From Streptomyces sp. 71268 (GTDB lineage Bacteria; Actinomycetota; Actinomycetes; Streptomycetales; Streptomycetaceae): a DNA stretch of 64,000 nt. The notes beneath the pieces were generated by a model, which saw only the letters and a program-made list of their open reading frames with translations, did not search any database and was not told the DNA's origin. The position numbers and the translations under genes were made by a program. Position 1 is the stretch's first letter. The number at the start of each line of letters is the position of its first letter. The DNA lies in NCBI RefSeq assembly GCF_029392895.1, contig NZ_CP114200.1, positions 496,001-560,000 on the forward strand, in the 5' to 3' direction. Below, piece by piece: positions 22,706 through 29,771 of this stretch.

Positions 22706-23845
22706 TCACGCCGTGGGGTCGGCGAACGCGGGCCGCGTGCCGTACTTCGCGACCGCCTCGGGGTCGAGGGTCACGCCGAGGCCGGGGCCGGCGGGGATGT
22801 CGAGGTAGCCGTCGGCGTCGAGTCGCCAGCCCCCGGCGACGAGTTCGTCCACGTAGGCCGAACCGGTCTTGTACTCGACGAGGTCGGTGGACGCGAGCGC
22901 GGCGGAGAGGTGCAGGTCGGCGGCGAGGCCGATGGCGGTGTTCCAGCCGTGCGGGATCAGTCGGATACCCAGGTCCTGGGCCTGCCAGCCGATCCGGCGT
23001 GACTCGCTCAGGCCGCCCCCCTTCGTGGTGTCGGGCTGGACGATGTCGAAGGCGCGCCGCTGGAGGTAGGGGGCGAAGCTCTGCCTGCGGGTGAGGACCT
23101 CGCCGCCGCTGATCGGGACGGGCGAACCGGCCCGCAGCTCGGCGAAGCCGTCGAGGTCGTCCGGCGCGAGGGCTTCCTCGAACCAGGCGACGTCGTGGTC
23201 GGCGAGCATGCGCGCGGTGCGCTTCGCCCATGCCAGGCCGCCGGGGAAGAAGGCCTCGGAGCCGCCGGCGTCGACCGCGAGGAGCCGGTCGCCGATCGCG
23301 GCGCGGGCGGCGGCGACGGTGCGCTCGTCGGTGACGGCGTCCACCCGGCCGAACTTCCACCAGCCGATCTTGAAGGCGGTGAACCCCTGCTCGACGAGTG
23401 CGACCAGGGTGTCCGTCATCGGCCCGGCCTCGTCCATGAGCACCGAGGCGTAGGGGCGCACCCGGGTGCGGTGGCGCCCGCCGAGCAGTCGGCCGACCGG
23501 CTGGCCGAGCGCCTGGCCGGCGATGTCCCACAGCGCGATGTCGACGGCGCTCGTCGCGTGCGTGAGCGAGCCGCCCCGGCCCATCCAGAACGTGGTCTGG
23601 TGCAGCGTCTCGGTGATGCGCTCGACCTCGATCGGGTCCTGGCCGACGAGGTGCGGGAGCAACAGGTCGATGGCGCCCCGGACGAGGTCCTCGGTGGTGA
23701 AGGCGCTCCCGACGCCCGTGAGGCCCGCGTCGGTGTGGACGGCGACGAGCGTGTGCACGACGTCGTCCGGGCGCAGTTCGTTGGACCAACCGCCCTCGGG
23801 GGTCGCCCCGCGCAGGCCGCATGTCTCGACCCTGGTGATTCTCAT
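22706..23845 (-). CDS. Enolase-superfamily (mandelate racemase/muconate lactonizing type) dehydratase
   Basis: A 379-residue protein with a typical two-domain layout. The capping domain is followed by a barrel carrying K159 (F-K-I-G), the Mg ligands D192 (V-D-A-G), the Glu pair in W-F-E-E (about 223-224) and E249 (G-G-E), and H299 in P-H-G-W, the acid/base His used by sugar-acid dehydratases. The start has GAGAGG five bases upstream. It is divergent from a GntR regulator that overlaps an SDR gene. Dehydratase plus SDR is the pattern of L-fuconate, L-rhamnonate or related aldonate breakdown; the exact sugar acid cannot be read from the sequence. Confidence 0.88.
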   Translation of the reverse strand: MRITRVETCGLRGATPEGGWSNELRPDDVVHTLVAVHTDAGLTGVGSAFTTEDLVRGAIDLLLPHLVGQDPIEVERITETLHQTTFWMGRGGSLTHATSAVDIALWDIAGQALGQPVGRLLGGRHRTRVRPYASVLMDEAGPMTDTLVALVEQGFTAFKIGWWKFGRVDAVTDERTVAAARAAIGDRLLAVDAGGSEAFFPGGLAWAKRTARMLADHDVAWFEEALAPDDLDGFAELRAGSPVPISGGEVLTRRQSFAPYLQRRAFDIVQPDTTKGGGLSESRRIGWQAQDLGIRLIPHGWNTAIGLAADLHLSAALASTDLVEYKTGSAYVDELVAGGWRLDADGYLDIPAGPGLGVTLDPEAVAKYGTRPAFADPTA

Positions 23846-23930
23846 GAGTGCCTCTCGTGGTGGGTGCGTGCCGCTCCGAACGCCGACGACGCGGCGGCCG
23901 TGTTCGGGACCGTACCCGACCCATGCGGCG

Positions 23931-23963
23931 ATGGTCGACAATCGACCATCAGGTTGTCGACAA
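23931..23963. promoter_or_regulatory. Palindromic operator between the dehydratase and GntR genes
   Basis: Two palindromes lie side by side: ATGGTCGA-CAA-TCGACCAT (23931-23949) and TTGTCGACAA (23954-23963). The second is a perfect ten-base palindrome of the kind bound by FadR-type GntR proteins and covers the -35 of the GntR promoter. The GntR product is the obvious candidate ligand-responsive repressor for both directions. Confidence 0.65.
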
Positions 23964-23982
23964 AATACGACCCTGTTACGCT
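23954..23982 (+). promoter_or_regulatory. Promoter of the GntR gene, predicted leaderless
   Basis: TTGTCG (23954-23959), a 17-base spacer and TACGCT (23977-23982) form a good housekeeping-type promoter. Transcription should start about seven bases later, at the A of the ATG at 23989. No Shine-Dalgarno sequence precedes that ATG, consistent with a leaderless mRNA. Confidence 0.6.
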
Positions 23983-23988
23983 CCGGCC

Positions 23989-24666
23989 ATGTCCGGTCTC
24001 TCCGCGCTGCCCGCGCTCTCCTCCGCCTCCCTCGCCTCACGCCGCGAAACCGTCGCCGACGTGCTGCGCGAGGCCATCACCGTGGGCCAGCTCACCGCGG
24101 GCCAGAAGCTCACCGAGGCCGGGGTCGCCGCGCAGCTGGGCACCAGCAGGGCGCCGGTTCGCGAGGCGCTGCGCCAGTTGGAGCAGGAGGGGTTGGTGAT
24201 CTCCTACCCGTACCGGGGCACGGAGGTGCTGGGCGTCTCCCAGGAGGAGATCGAGAACGTTCTCGTCCCGGTCCGCGTCTCCCTGGAGAAGTTCGCCTTC
24301 CGCAAGGCGATGCCCCTGCTGACCGACGCGGACTACGCCCACCTCGACTCGCTCGTCCGCAACATGGCGGCGGCGGCCGACGCGGCGGACGCCGCGACGC
24401 TCGCCGACGAGGACATCCGCTTCCACGAGGCGGTCGTGACGCTGTCCGGGCAGCAGCACTGTCTACAGATCTGGCGGTCGATCCAGCCACGCGTGCGCTC
24501 CTACTTCCGGCGCGACGCGAGCCGCTACGCGGACGCGACCGTGGTCGCCGAGCAACACCGCGAACTCGTCGACGCCCTGCGCGCCGGCGACGAGCGGGCA
24601 CTGGACCGCGCCGTCACCGCGCACATCACCACCCACCTCGGAGCCACCAAGGACCCCGCTGAATGA
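23989..24666 (+). CDS. GntR-family (FadR/FCD-type) transcriptional regulator
   Basis: A 225-residue protein. A winged helix-turn-helix covers residues ~18-85, with L-T-E-A-G-V-A-A-Q-L-G-T-S-R-A-P-V-R-E-A-L and L-E-Q-E-G-L-V. An all-helical FCD ligand domain follows, with D-I-R-F-H-E-A-V as the conserved Asp/His metal-ligand helix. FCD regulators usually sense small organic acids, which fits control of the divergent sugar-acid dehydratase and the SDR whose ATG overlaps its stop (ATGA). The start at 23989 is chosen because the promoter places transcription start there and upstream in-frame codons would lie inside the operator. Confidence 0.92.
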   Translation: MSGLSALPALSSASLASRRETVADVLREAITVGQLTAGQKLTEAGVAAQLGTSRAPVREALRQLEQEGLVISYPYRGTEVLGVSQEEIENVLVPVRVSLEKFAFRKAMPLLTDADYAHLDSLVRNMAAAADAADAATLADEDIRFHEAVVTLSGQQHCLQIWRSIQPRVRSYFRRDASRYADATVVAEQHRELVDALRAGDERALDRAVTAHITTHLGATKDPAE

Positions 24667-25451
24667 CCAGGACCATCCTGATCACCGGCGGCGGCAGCGG
24701 CATCGGTCGCGCCACCGCCCTGGACGCGGCCCGCCGGGGCTGGGCCGTCGGCGTTCTCGACCGGGACGGCGAGCGCGCCGCGCGGGCGGCGGCCGAGGCC
24801 CGGCGCGTCGGCGCCCCCGGGGCCTGGTCAGCCGCGACGGACGTCACCGACGAGCGGAGCCTCGCCGACGCGTTCGACGCGGCGGGCACCGCGTTGGGCC
24901 CGGTGGACGGGGTGATCGCGAGCGCCGGCGTCGAGATCAACGAGCCCCTGTCCCGCATGTCCCTGGACACCTGGCGCCGCGTGCTCGACGTGAACCTCAC
25001 CGGCACCTTCCTGACCGTACGCACGGCCGCGCGGGCCCTGCGGGAGGCCGGGCGGCCGGGCTCGCTGGTGTGTATGTCGTCCCCCGCCGCCTTCGTCGGC
25101 TTCGCGGGCGGCTCGAACAGCGCGTACGCGGCGTCCAAGGGCGGGGTCTCCGCGTTCGTACGGGCCGCCGCCATCGACCTCGCCCCGCACGGCATCCGCG
25201 TCAACGCCGTCGTGCCCGGCGCCACCGACACGCCCATGCTCTACTTCGGCCTCGACGGCGCCGAGTTGGCAGCCGAACGCGCGCGCCTGAGCGAGGCCGC
25301 GGCGCGCCAGATCCCGCTCGGCCGGATGGCCGACCCCGCCGAGGTCGCCCGCGCCGCCACCTGGCTGCTCTCCGACGACGCCTCGTACGTCACGGGCAGC
25401 CACCTGGTGTGCGACGGCGGCCTCATGGCCAAGAGCGCCAACGACTTCTGA
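24663..25451 (+). CDS. Short-chain dehydrogenase/reductase
   Basis: A 262-residue classical SDR. It has the NAD(P) motif T-G-G-G-S-G-I-G near the N-terminus, N-L-T-G in the middle, catalytic Ser in C-M-S-S-P and Y-A-A-S-K as the Tyr-Lys pair, with the C-terminal G-S-H-L-V-C-D-G-G. The Asp after the second strand (V-L-D-R-D) suggests NAD rather than NADP. It overlaps the GntR gene by four bases and is therefore translationally coupled. With the dehydratase across the operator, it probably oxidises a sugar acid or its 2-keto-3-deoxy product. Confidence 0.93.
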   Translation: MTRTILITGGGSGIGRATALDAARRGWAVGVLDRDGERAARAAAEARRVGAPGAWSAATDVTDERSLADAFDAAGTALGPVDGVIASAGVEINEPLSRMSLDTWRRVLDVNLTGTFLTVRTAARALREAGRPGSLVCMSSPAAFVGFAGGSNSAYAASKGGVSAFVRAAAIDLAPHGIRVNAVVPGATDTPMLYFGLDGAELAAERARLSEAAARQIPLGRMADPAEVARAATWLLSDDASYVTGSHLVCDGGLMAKSANDF

Positions 25452-26122
25452 CGGTCGGAGGTCGGCTCGCTCGCGGGGTAAGCGGGCGGGCGGCCGCGAC
25501 GTACGCCGGGCCGAGGGCGTCGCGGTGCGCGTGGCCCGTCCGGTGGTGGCCACGGACGACGAGTCGGGGTGATGTCCGTGGCCACCGGCGTTCCTTCGAG
25601 TCGCGCCACTGTCGGCCAGCCTCATCGGCGAATTCACCCGTTTGGATGATCTGCCCGTTCGACATGGGGTCGGCGTCGTCCGGCAGTCGGGCTTTCATAC
25701 GGCAAAAGTTCCAGGGACGTTCTGCAAATCGGTCATTCGCGATCTCTCCTGGGCTATTGCGCGCACCAAGACGATCGCTTCCTGTCATCCGGTCAACCGC
25801 GCGTCACGGCTCCCCGCGAGGCACCACGTTGACATCGGGCGCCATGCCGGAACGGGCGAGTTCGCTTGCAGGAAGGGAGGCCGGGACCTGCGGTTTCGGT
25901 GGCGCCCCCGGGGCCTGTGCCGAGCGCTATGGTCACCAACCGTTCGACTCACGGACCGATCGGAATCCCCCGGTCCACGGCCTTCTCCACCCACGACCGC
26001 CCCATGCCCACGCGCATCCGTTCCCACCCGATGCCGTTTTCGCCCGTTCCGCTCCCACCTGCTTCCGCCCCTCCCACCCCGGCGACCACCTGACGACCTC
26101 GCGACAACGAAGGAGCCCCGGC
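25452..26122. other. Long intergenic stretch, no gene assigned
   Basis: About 670 bases with lower GC than the neighbours around 25620-25800. A minus-strand frame from about 25700 downward has a plausible amino-acid mix (for example I-I-Q-T-G-E-F-A-D-E-A-G) but overlaps the SDR gene end and shows no ribosome site, so it is not called. The stretch probably holds the promoter of the zinc-ribbon gene. Confidence 0.35.
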
Positions 26123-26788
26123 GTGTCCCCGCCCACCCCGCCGACCCCGGCGGCCCGTTGTGCCCACTGCGGCGCGGAGTTCACCCAGCACACCGGCCCC
26201 GGGCGCCCCTCCTCGTACTGCGGCACCACCTGTCAGCGACGGAGCCAGCGGCGCCGGGCGAAGCAGCGCGCCCTGCTGCGTGACCTGGACGCGCCGCCCG
26301 GCGTGACGGAGCGGCTCCGGTTGCTCGTGGCGGAGCTCGCCGACTCGCCGGAGGCGGACGCCGGGTCGGAACGCCTGGTGTCGATCGCGGGCAGGCTCGT
26401 CATCGAGGCGGCCCGATTAACCGCCGCGCGCGACAGCGTGCCGGGCAGGCCGGCGGCGGAGTCCGGGGGCCTGGCCGTCGAGGAGGCTGTCGAGAACCTG
26501 GGCAGGGTGCTCACCACGCTGCACCGCGCCGCCGGCGAGCCGACGGCGGGCACACTGGCGGACGCCACCGGCCTCCCAGCCCACGCCATACGGGCCGCGC
26601 TGGCGGGGAGTTGGGCACCGGCCTGGGAGGCGACCGCTTCGCTGGCTCGCGCCCTGAACGCCCATCCGGGGCTCGTCCGGCCGGCCTGGGAGCGGGTGCA
26701 CTACCACTTCCTCAACACCCGGGACGCCTTCCCCGCCGCCGGGCTGCCGGCCCGCCGCACGCGTCCCACCCCGTGGACCAGGCCGTGA
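26123..26788 (+). CDS. Zinc-ribbon hypothetical protein
   Basis: A 221-residue protein starting at GTG with GAAGGAG seven bases upstream. A small zinc-binding site is formed by C13-x-x-C16 and C33-x3-C37, followed directly by a very basic stretch (R-R-S-Q-R-R-R-A-K-Q-R). The rest is Ala/Leu-rich and probably helical. Residues ~135-165 (L-A-D-A-T-G-L-P-A-H-A-I-R-A-A-L) resemble a helix-turn-helix, so nucleic-acid binding is likely. No named family is recognised. Its stop overlaps the GTG of the next gene (GTGA), so the two probably act together. Confidence 0.75.
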   Translation: MSPPTPPTPAARCAHCGAEFTQHTGPGRPSSYCGTTCQRRSQRRRAKQRALLRDLDAPPGVTERLRLLVAELADSPEADAGSERLVSIAGRLVIEAARLTAARDSVPGRPAAESGGLAVEEAVENLGRVLTTLHRAAGEPTAGTLADATGLPAHAIRAALAGSWAPAWEATASLARALNAHPGLVRPAWERVHYHFLNTRDAFPAAGLPARRTRPTPWTRP

Positions 26789-27201
26789 CCGCACGGCAGA
26801 CCCGCGCGGCACGGGACCCGCTGGACTTCCTCGCCTTTCGGGAACTGGTCTCGCGCGCCTACCTGCGCTACGCACAGGCCCGCCTGGAGGCGCCAGCCCT
26901 GGCCCAGGCGGCGGTCGACGCGGCGTTCGCCGACATTCGCCGCTGTTGGCCCCAGGCCCTGAGCAGCGCCTCCGCCCCGCGGGCGGCGTGGCGCCACCTG
27001 CGACACGCGGTCGCCCGCCGCCTGGGCCACGAGGCCGCTCCCCGGCCATGGCTCGCGGGGCCGTGCGGGGACGTGGCCCTGCTCCACCGGCACGCGGGCA
27101 TGTCGCTGGAGGACATAGCCAGCGTGATGGGGGTCAGCGTCGCCTGCGTCCGGATGCTCCTTGCCCGAGCCGACCGGGAATCCGCCGGGCGCGTCCGCTG
27201 A
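26785..27201 (+). CDS. Sigma-factor-like hypothetical protein
   Basis: A 138-residue protein translationally coupled to the zinc-ribbon gene. The first part (F-R-E-L-V-S-R-A-Y-L-R-Y-A) recalls region 2 of ECF sigma factors, although shortened. The C-terminal part (L-L-H-R-H-A-G-M-S-L-E-D-I-A-S-V-M-G-V-S-V-A-C-V-R-M-L-L-A-R-A) is a good region-4-type helix-turn-helix. A working sigma factor is not certain because region 2 is poorly conserved; it may instead be a DNA-binding derivative. Confidence 0.6.
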   Translation: MTARQTRAARDPLDFLAFRELVSRAYLRYAQARLEAPALAQAAVDAAFADIRRCWPQALSSASAPRAAWRHLRHAVARRLGHEAAPRPWLAGPCGDVALLHRHAGMSLEDIASVMGVSVACVRMLLARADRESAGRVR

Positions 27202-27350
27202 GCGCCGGGCGCACGAAATCGCCCCGCACCGCGCCGGTTTCCTCCCGCACCTCCCCTCGCTCCCCCGCGATCTCCGGCGCCCCCTCAACTTGGCTTGTAC
27301 CATGGCCACTTGCTGTGCGGAGACACTGCCGACTGGCTTTCGGAGGACGT

Positions 27351-28169
27351 ATGCGCGACGGGGCGAAACCCGATTTCCGCACCATCGACACGGCCACCCC
27401 CAGCGTGGCCCGGATGTACGACTGGTTGCTCGGTGGCATCGACCACTACGAGGCCGACCGGGTGGCCTGCGCGGACCTGTTGGAGATCGTTCCCGACTCG
27501 CGGGCGCTGGCGCTCAACAACCGGGACTTCCTCCGGCGCGTGGTGGGGTACCTCGCCGAGGAGCACGGCATACGGCAGTTCATCGACCACGGGTCCGGGC
27601 TGCCCACCATGGACAACGTCCACGAGGTCGCCCAGCGCGTCGACCCGGGCTGCCGGGTCGTCTACATCGACAGCGACCCCATCGTGCTCGCGCACGGCAG
27701 GTCCAAGCTCGACCGCAACGACCGGACGGCCGTCCTGAGCGCCGACATGCGGGACGTCGAGTCCACCTTCGCCCACCCCGACGTCAAGCGGTTGATCCGA
27801 CCCGACGAGCCGACGGCGGCGCTGTTCGTGTCGGTGCTGCACTGCGTCAAGGACCACGAGGTGCTGCCGCTGCTCGACCAGGTCAAGCAGCGGCTGGTGC
27901 CGGGTTCCCTCTTCGTCATCTGCCAGTTGGTGAGCGACCGCGCCGACGTCCGTGACCGGGTCACCGACCTGATGCGGGAGGCCACCCACGACACCTGGGG
28001 CCGGGTACGCACCAGGGAGGACGTCGTCTCCTACTTCGAGCACCTGGGGTTGGACGTCGTGGAGCCCGGCCTGATGAACGTCACCGGGTGGCGCGCGGTG
28101 TCCGACGTCGTACCCCGTCAGCGCACACAGGACTGGGAGGAGTGGGGCGGCGTCGGCATCGTGCGCTGA
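27351..28169 (+). CDS. SAM-dependent methyltransferase, Methyltransf_19 (DUF574) family
   Basis: A 272-residue protein with GGAGG four bases before the ATG. It has the hallmark opening T-A-T-P-S-V-A-R-M-Y-D-W-L-L-G-G-I-D-H-Y, then F-I-D-H-G-S-G-L-P-T as the SAM loop and V-V-Y-I-D-S-D-P-I-V-L-A-H as the acidic end of strand 2. These match DUF574, a family expanded in Streptomyces and often found beside XRE/DUF397 regulators, as here. Substrate unknown. Confidence 0.93.
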   Translation: MRDGAKPDFRTIDTATPSVARMYDWLLGGIDHYEADRVACADLLEIVPDSRALALNNRDFLRRVVGYLAEEHGIRQFIDHGSGLPTMDNVHEVAQRVDPGCRVVYIDSDPIVLAHGRSKLDRNDRTAVLSADMRDVESTFAHPDVKRLIRPDEPTAALFVSVLHCVKDHEVLPLLDQVKQRLVPGSLFVICQLVSDRADVRDRVTDLMREATHDTWGRVRTREDVVSYFEHLGLDVVEPGLMNVTGWRAVSDVVPRQRTQDWEEWGGVGIVR

Positions 28170-28192
28170 CCCTCCGCCCGCGTGGGCCCTGA

Positions 28193-28211
28193 CCCGCCGA
28201 GGAGCGGCGGG
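28193..28211. terminator. Bidirectional terminator-like hairpin
   Basis: CCCGCCG-AGGAG-CGGCGGG is a perfect seven-base-pair stem. It sits between the convergent methyltransferase and XRE genes, immediately beside the XRE stop codon, and could serve both. Confidence 0.5.
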
Positions 28212-29171
28212 CTACGGCGTGGTCTCGCCGCTCCCGCCCCGCAGGCGTGCGTACTTCTCGACGTAGTCGTCCAGCAGCTTCTGGCTCTGTCGACGGGTGA
28301 GCGCTCCGCCTCGCGCGTGCAGCAGCCGCTCCCGCGTCCGCTCCACGTGCGCCTGCGAGGTGAGGTACACGGCCTTGACGATGGTCTCGAAGTACACCAG
28401 TTCCCTGGGGCCGCCGTCGTCGTACACCAGGTGCGTGACCGGCTGGCGGGGCGCCAGCAGGCTGCCACCGACGAACGGGTGGACCCGGAGGATGACCCGG
28501 GGCCCGCCGGCCACCTCGCGCAGGCGCTCCATCTGCTCGTGCATGATCGCGTAGTCGCCGACGACCTGGCACAGCGCCGCCTCCCCGATGATGACCTCGA
28601 GGTCGCCCTCGGCGCGCTGCTCGAACGCCTCCCAGCGCCACCGGCGTTGCCGAACGTGCCAGTTGACGGTCACCTCGTCGTGGGCGGCCTTCTCCGCCTC
28701 AAGCTCGCTACGGACCAGGACCCGCGCGTACGCGGGGGTTTGGAGCAGGCCGGGGACGACGTTGCGCTCGAAGGTCGTGATGGAGCGGGCGTTCTCCTCC
28801 ACCAGGATGAGCCGCTCCAGCCACGTCGGGGTGAGGTCGCTGATCGTGGCCCGGCCGTGCGCCTCGTGGATGTCCCGGAACAACCCCGCGAGGTGCTCCT
28901 GCTCCCGGGAGGAAGCGCGATAGTGCCGCAGCAAGTCCCGCAGGTCCCGCTCCTTGACCGGTGAGTGACCCCGCTCCAACCTGCTGAGCTTGGTCACGGA
29001 CGCGCTGATCTCCTGGGCGGCCGCGACCTCCTCCAGCGTCATCCCCCGCTCCTGCCGTAGCTGCCGCAGCGCGGCGCCGAGCAGCCGGTCAGGGCCCCCG
29101 GCCGCGGCAGGCTGTCGCAACGGGGTGACGGGAGCTACGGGCAGCGGATCACGAGGTGATTCGGCGGACAC
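28212..29171 (-). CDS. XRE-family regulator with DUF5753 (Scr1-like) domain
   Basis: A 319-residue protein starting at GTG with GAGGAG six bases upstream. The helix-turn-helix (residues ~30-90) reads L-R-Q-L-R-Q-E-R-G-M-T-L-E-E-V-A-A-A and K-L-S-R-L-E-R-G-H. The long C-terminal part contains the DUF5753 marks: Y-R-A-S-S-R-E-Q-E-H-L-A-G-L, I-T-T-F-E-R-N-V-V-P-G-L-L-Q-T-P-A-Y-A-R and V-T-H-L-V-Y-D-D. Such proteins pair with DUF397 proteins in a toxin-antitoxin-like or developmental regulatory switch in Streptomyces. Here the DUF397 gene lies upstream on the same strand. Confidence 0.93.
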   Translation of the reverse strand: MSAESPRDPLPVAPVTPLRQPAAAGGPDRLLGAALRQLRQERGMTLEEVAAAQEISASVTKLSRLERGHSPVKERDLRDLLRHYRASSREQEHLAGLFRDIHEAHGRATISDLTPTWLERLILVEENARSITTFERNVVPGLLQTPAYARVLVRSELEAEKAAHDEVTVNWHVRQRRWRWEAFEQRAEGDLEVIIGEAALCQVVGDYAIMHEQMERLREVAGGPRVILRVHPFVGGSLLAPRQPVTHLVYDDGGPRELVYFETIVKAVYLTSQAHVERTRERLLHARGGALTRRQSQKLLDDYVEKYARLRGGSGETTP

Positions 29172-29277
29172 GGAGGCTCCTCACAAGGGCCTGAATTGGT
29201 GTCATGAGCAGGGGATGAGCCAGTATTACAGCATCCCGCCCGAACGTCCGCCGAACTACCCTTCCAGCTAGTTGACT

Positions 29278-29511
29278 TCAGCCACAGAGGCCGTCAAACT
29301 CCCCCTCCTTCGCGCCGGCCAGGAAGGCCCGGATCTCAGCGGCGGTGAAAACCAGCGCCGGCCCACTGGCGTCGCGCGAATTGCGCATCGCCACGCCACC
29401 GTCGGGGAGCCCGGCAACTTCGACGCAGTTGCCCACGCCCTCGCTGGCGCTGCTCTTGACCCAGTCGACGCCCGCGATCTCGTCCGCGCCCACGCCGTTG
29501 CGGAATTCCAT
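29278..29511 (-). CDS. DUF397-domain protein
   Basis: A 77-residue protein covering a single DUF397 domain: W-V-K-S-S-A-S-E-G-V-G-N-C-V-E-V-A, then G-V-A-M-R-N-S-R-D, G-P-A-L-V-F-T and A-E-I-R-A-F-L-A-G-A-K-E-G-E-F-D. The start has GAGAGGGG six bases upstream. In related loci the DUF397 gene usually follows the XRE gene; here it precedes it by 106 bases, which would allow co-transcription in the reverse order. DUF397 proteins are thought to be partners of the adjacent XRE protein. Confidence 0.93.
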   Translation of the reverse strand: MEFRNGVGADEIAGVDWVKSSASEGVGNCVEVAGLPDGGVAMRNSRDASGPALVFTAAEIRAFLAGAKEGEFDGLCG

Positions 29512-29771
29512 GCCCGACCCCTCTCACATGACCGGATCTCGCATGCGCGGATCCGGGCCCTTTGCATATGACCTCCTACTGCTTTCCCGTACGCAAGGAG
29601 TCCATAACCCGAATGCAAAAGCGGGACCCGGCGCGTCGGCACACGAAGTGTCGCGAAGAAGTGTCCGGGGAATTCCCAGAATTCACTTCCGTCACAGCGT
29701 GCGGCGCGGCTCCCCGCGCGGTCCGGCGGCGGCGACGGGCGTTGTCAGTGGTGGCTGGCACTATCGGCGGC

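Noticed and set aside
25423..25788. Minus-strand frame with plausible composition near the SDR gene
   Set aside because: It overlaps the 3' end of the SDR gene, has no ribosome site, and its second half turns into Arg/Pro-rich low-quality sequence.
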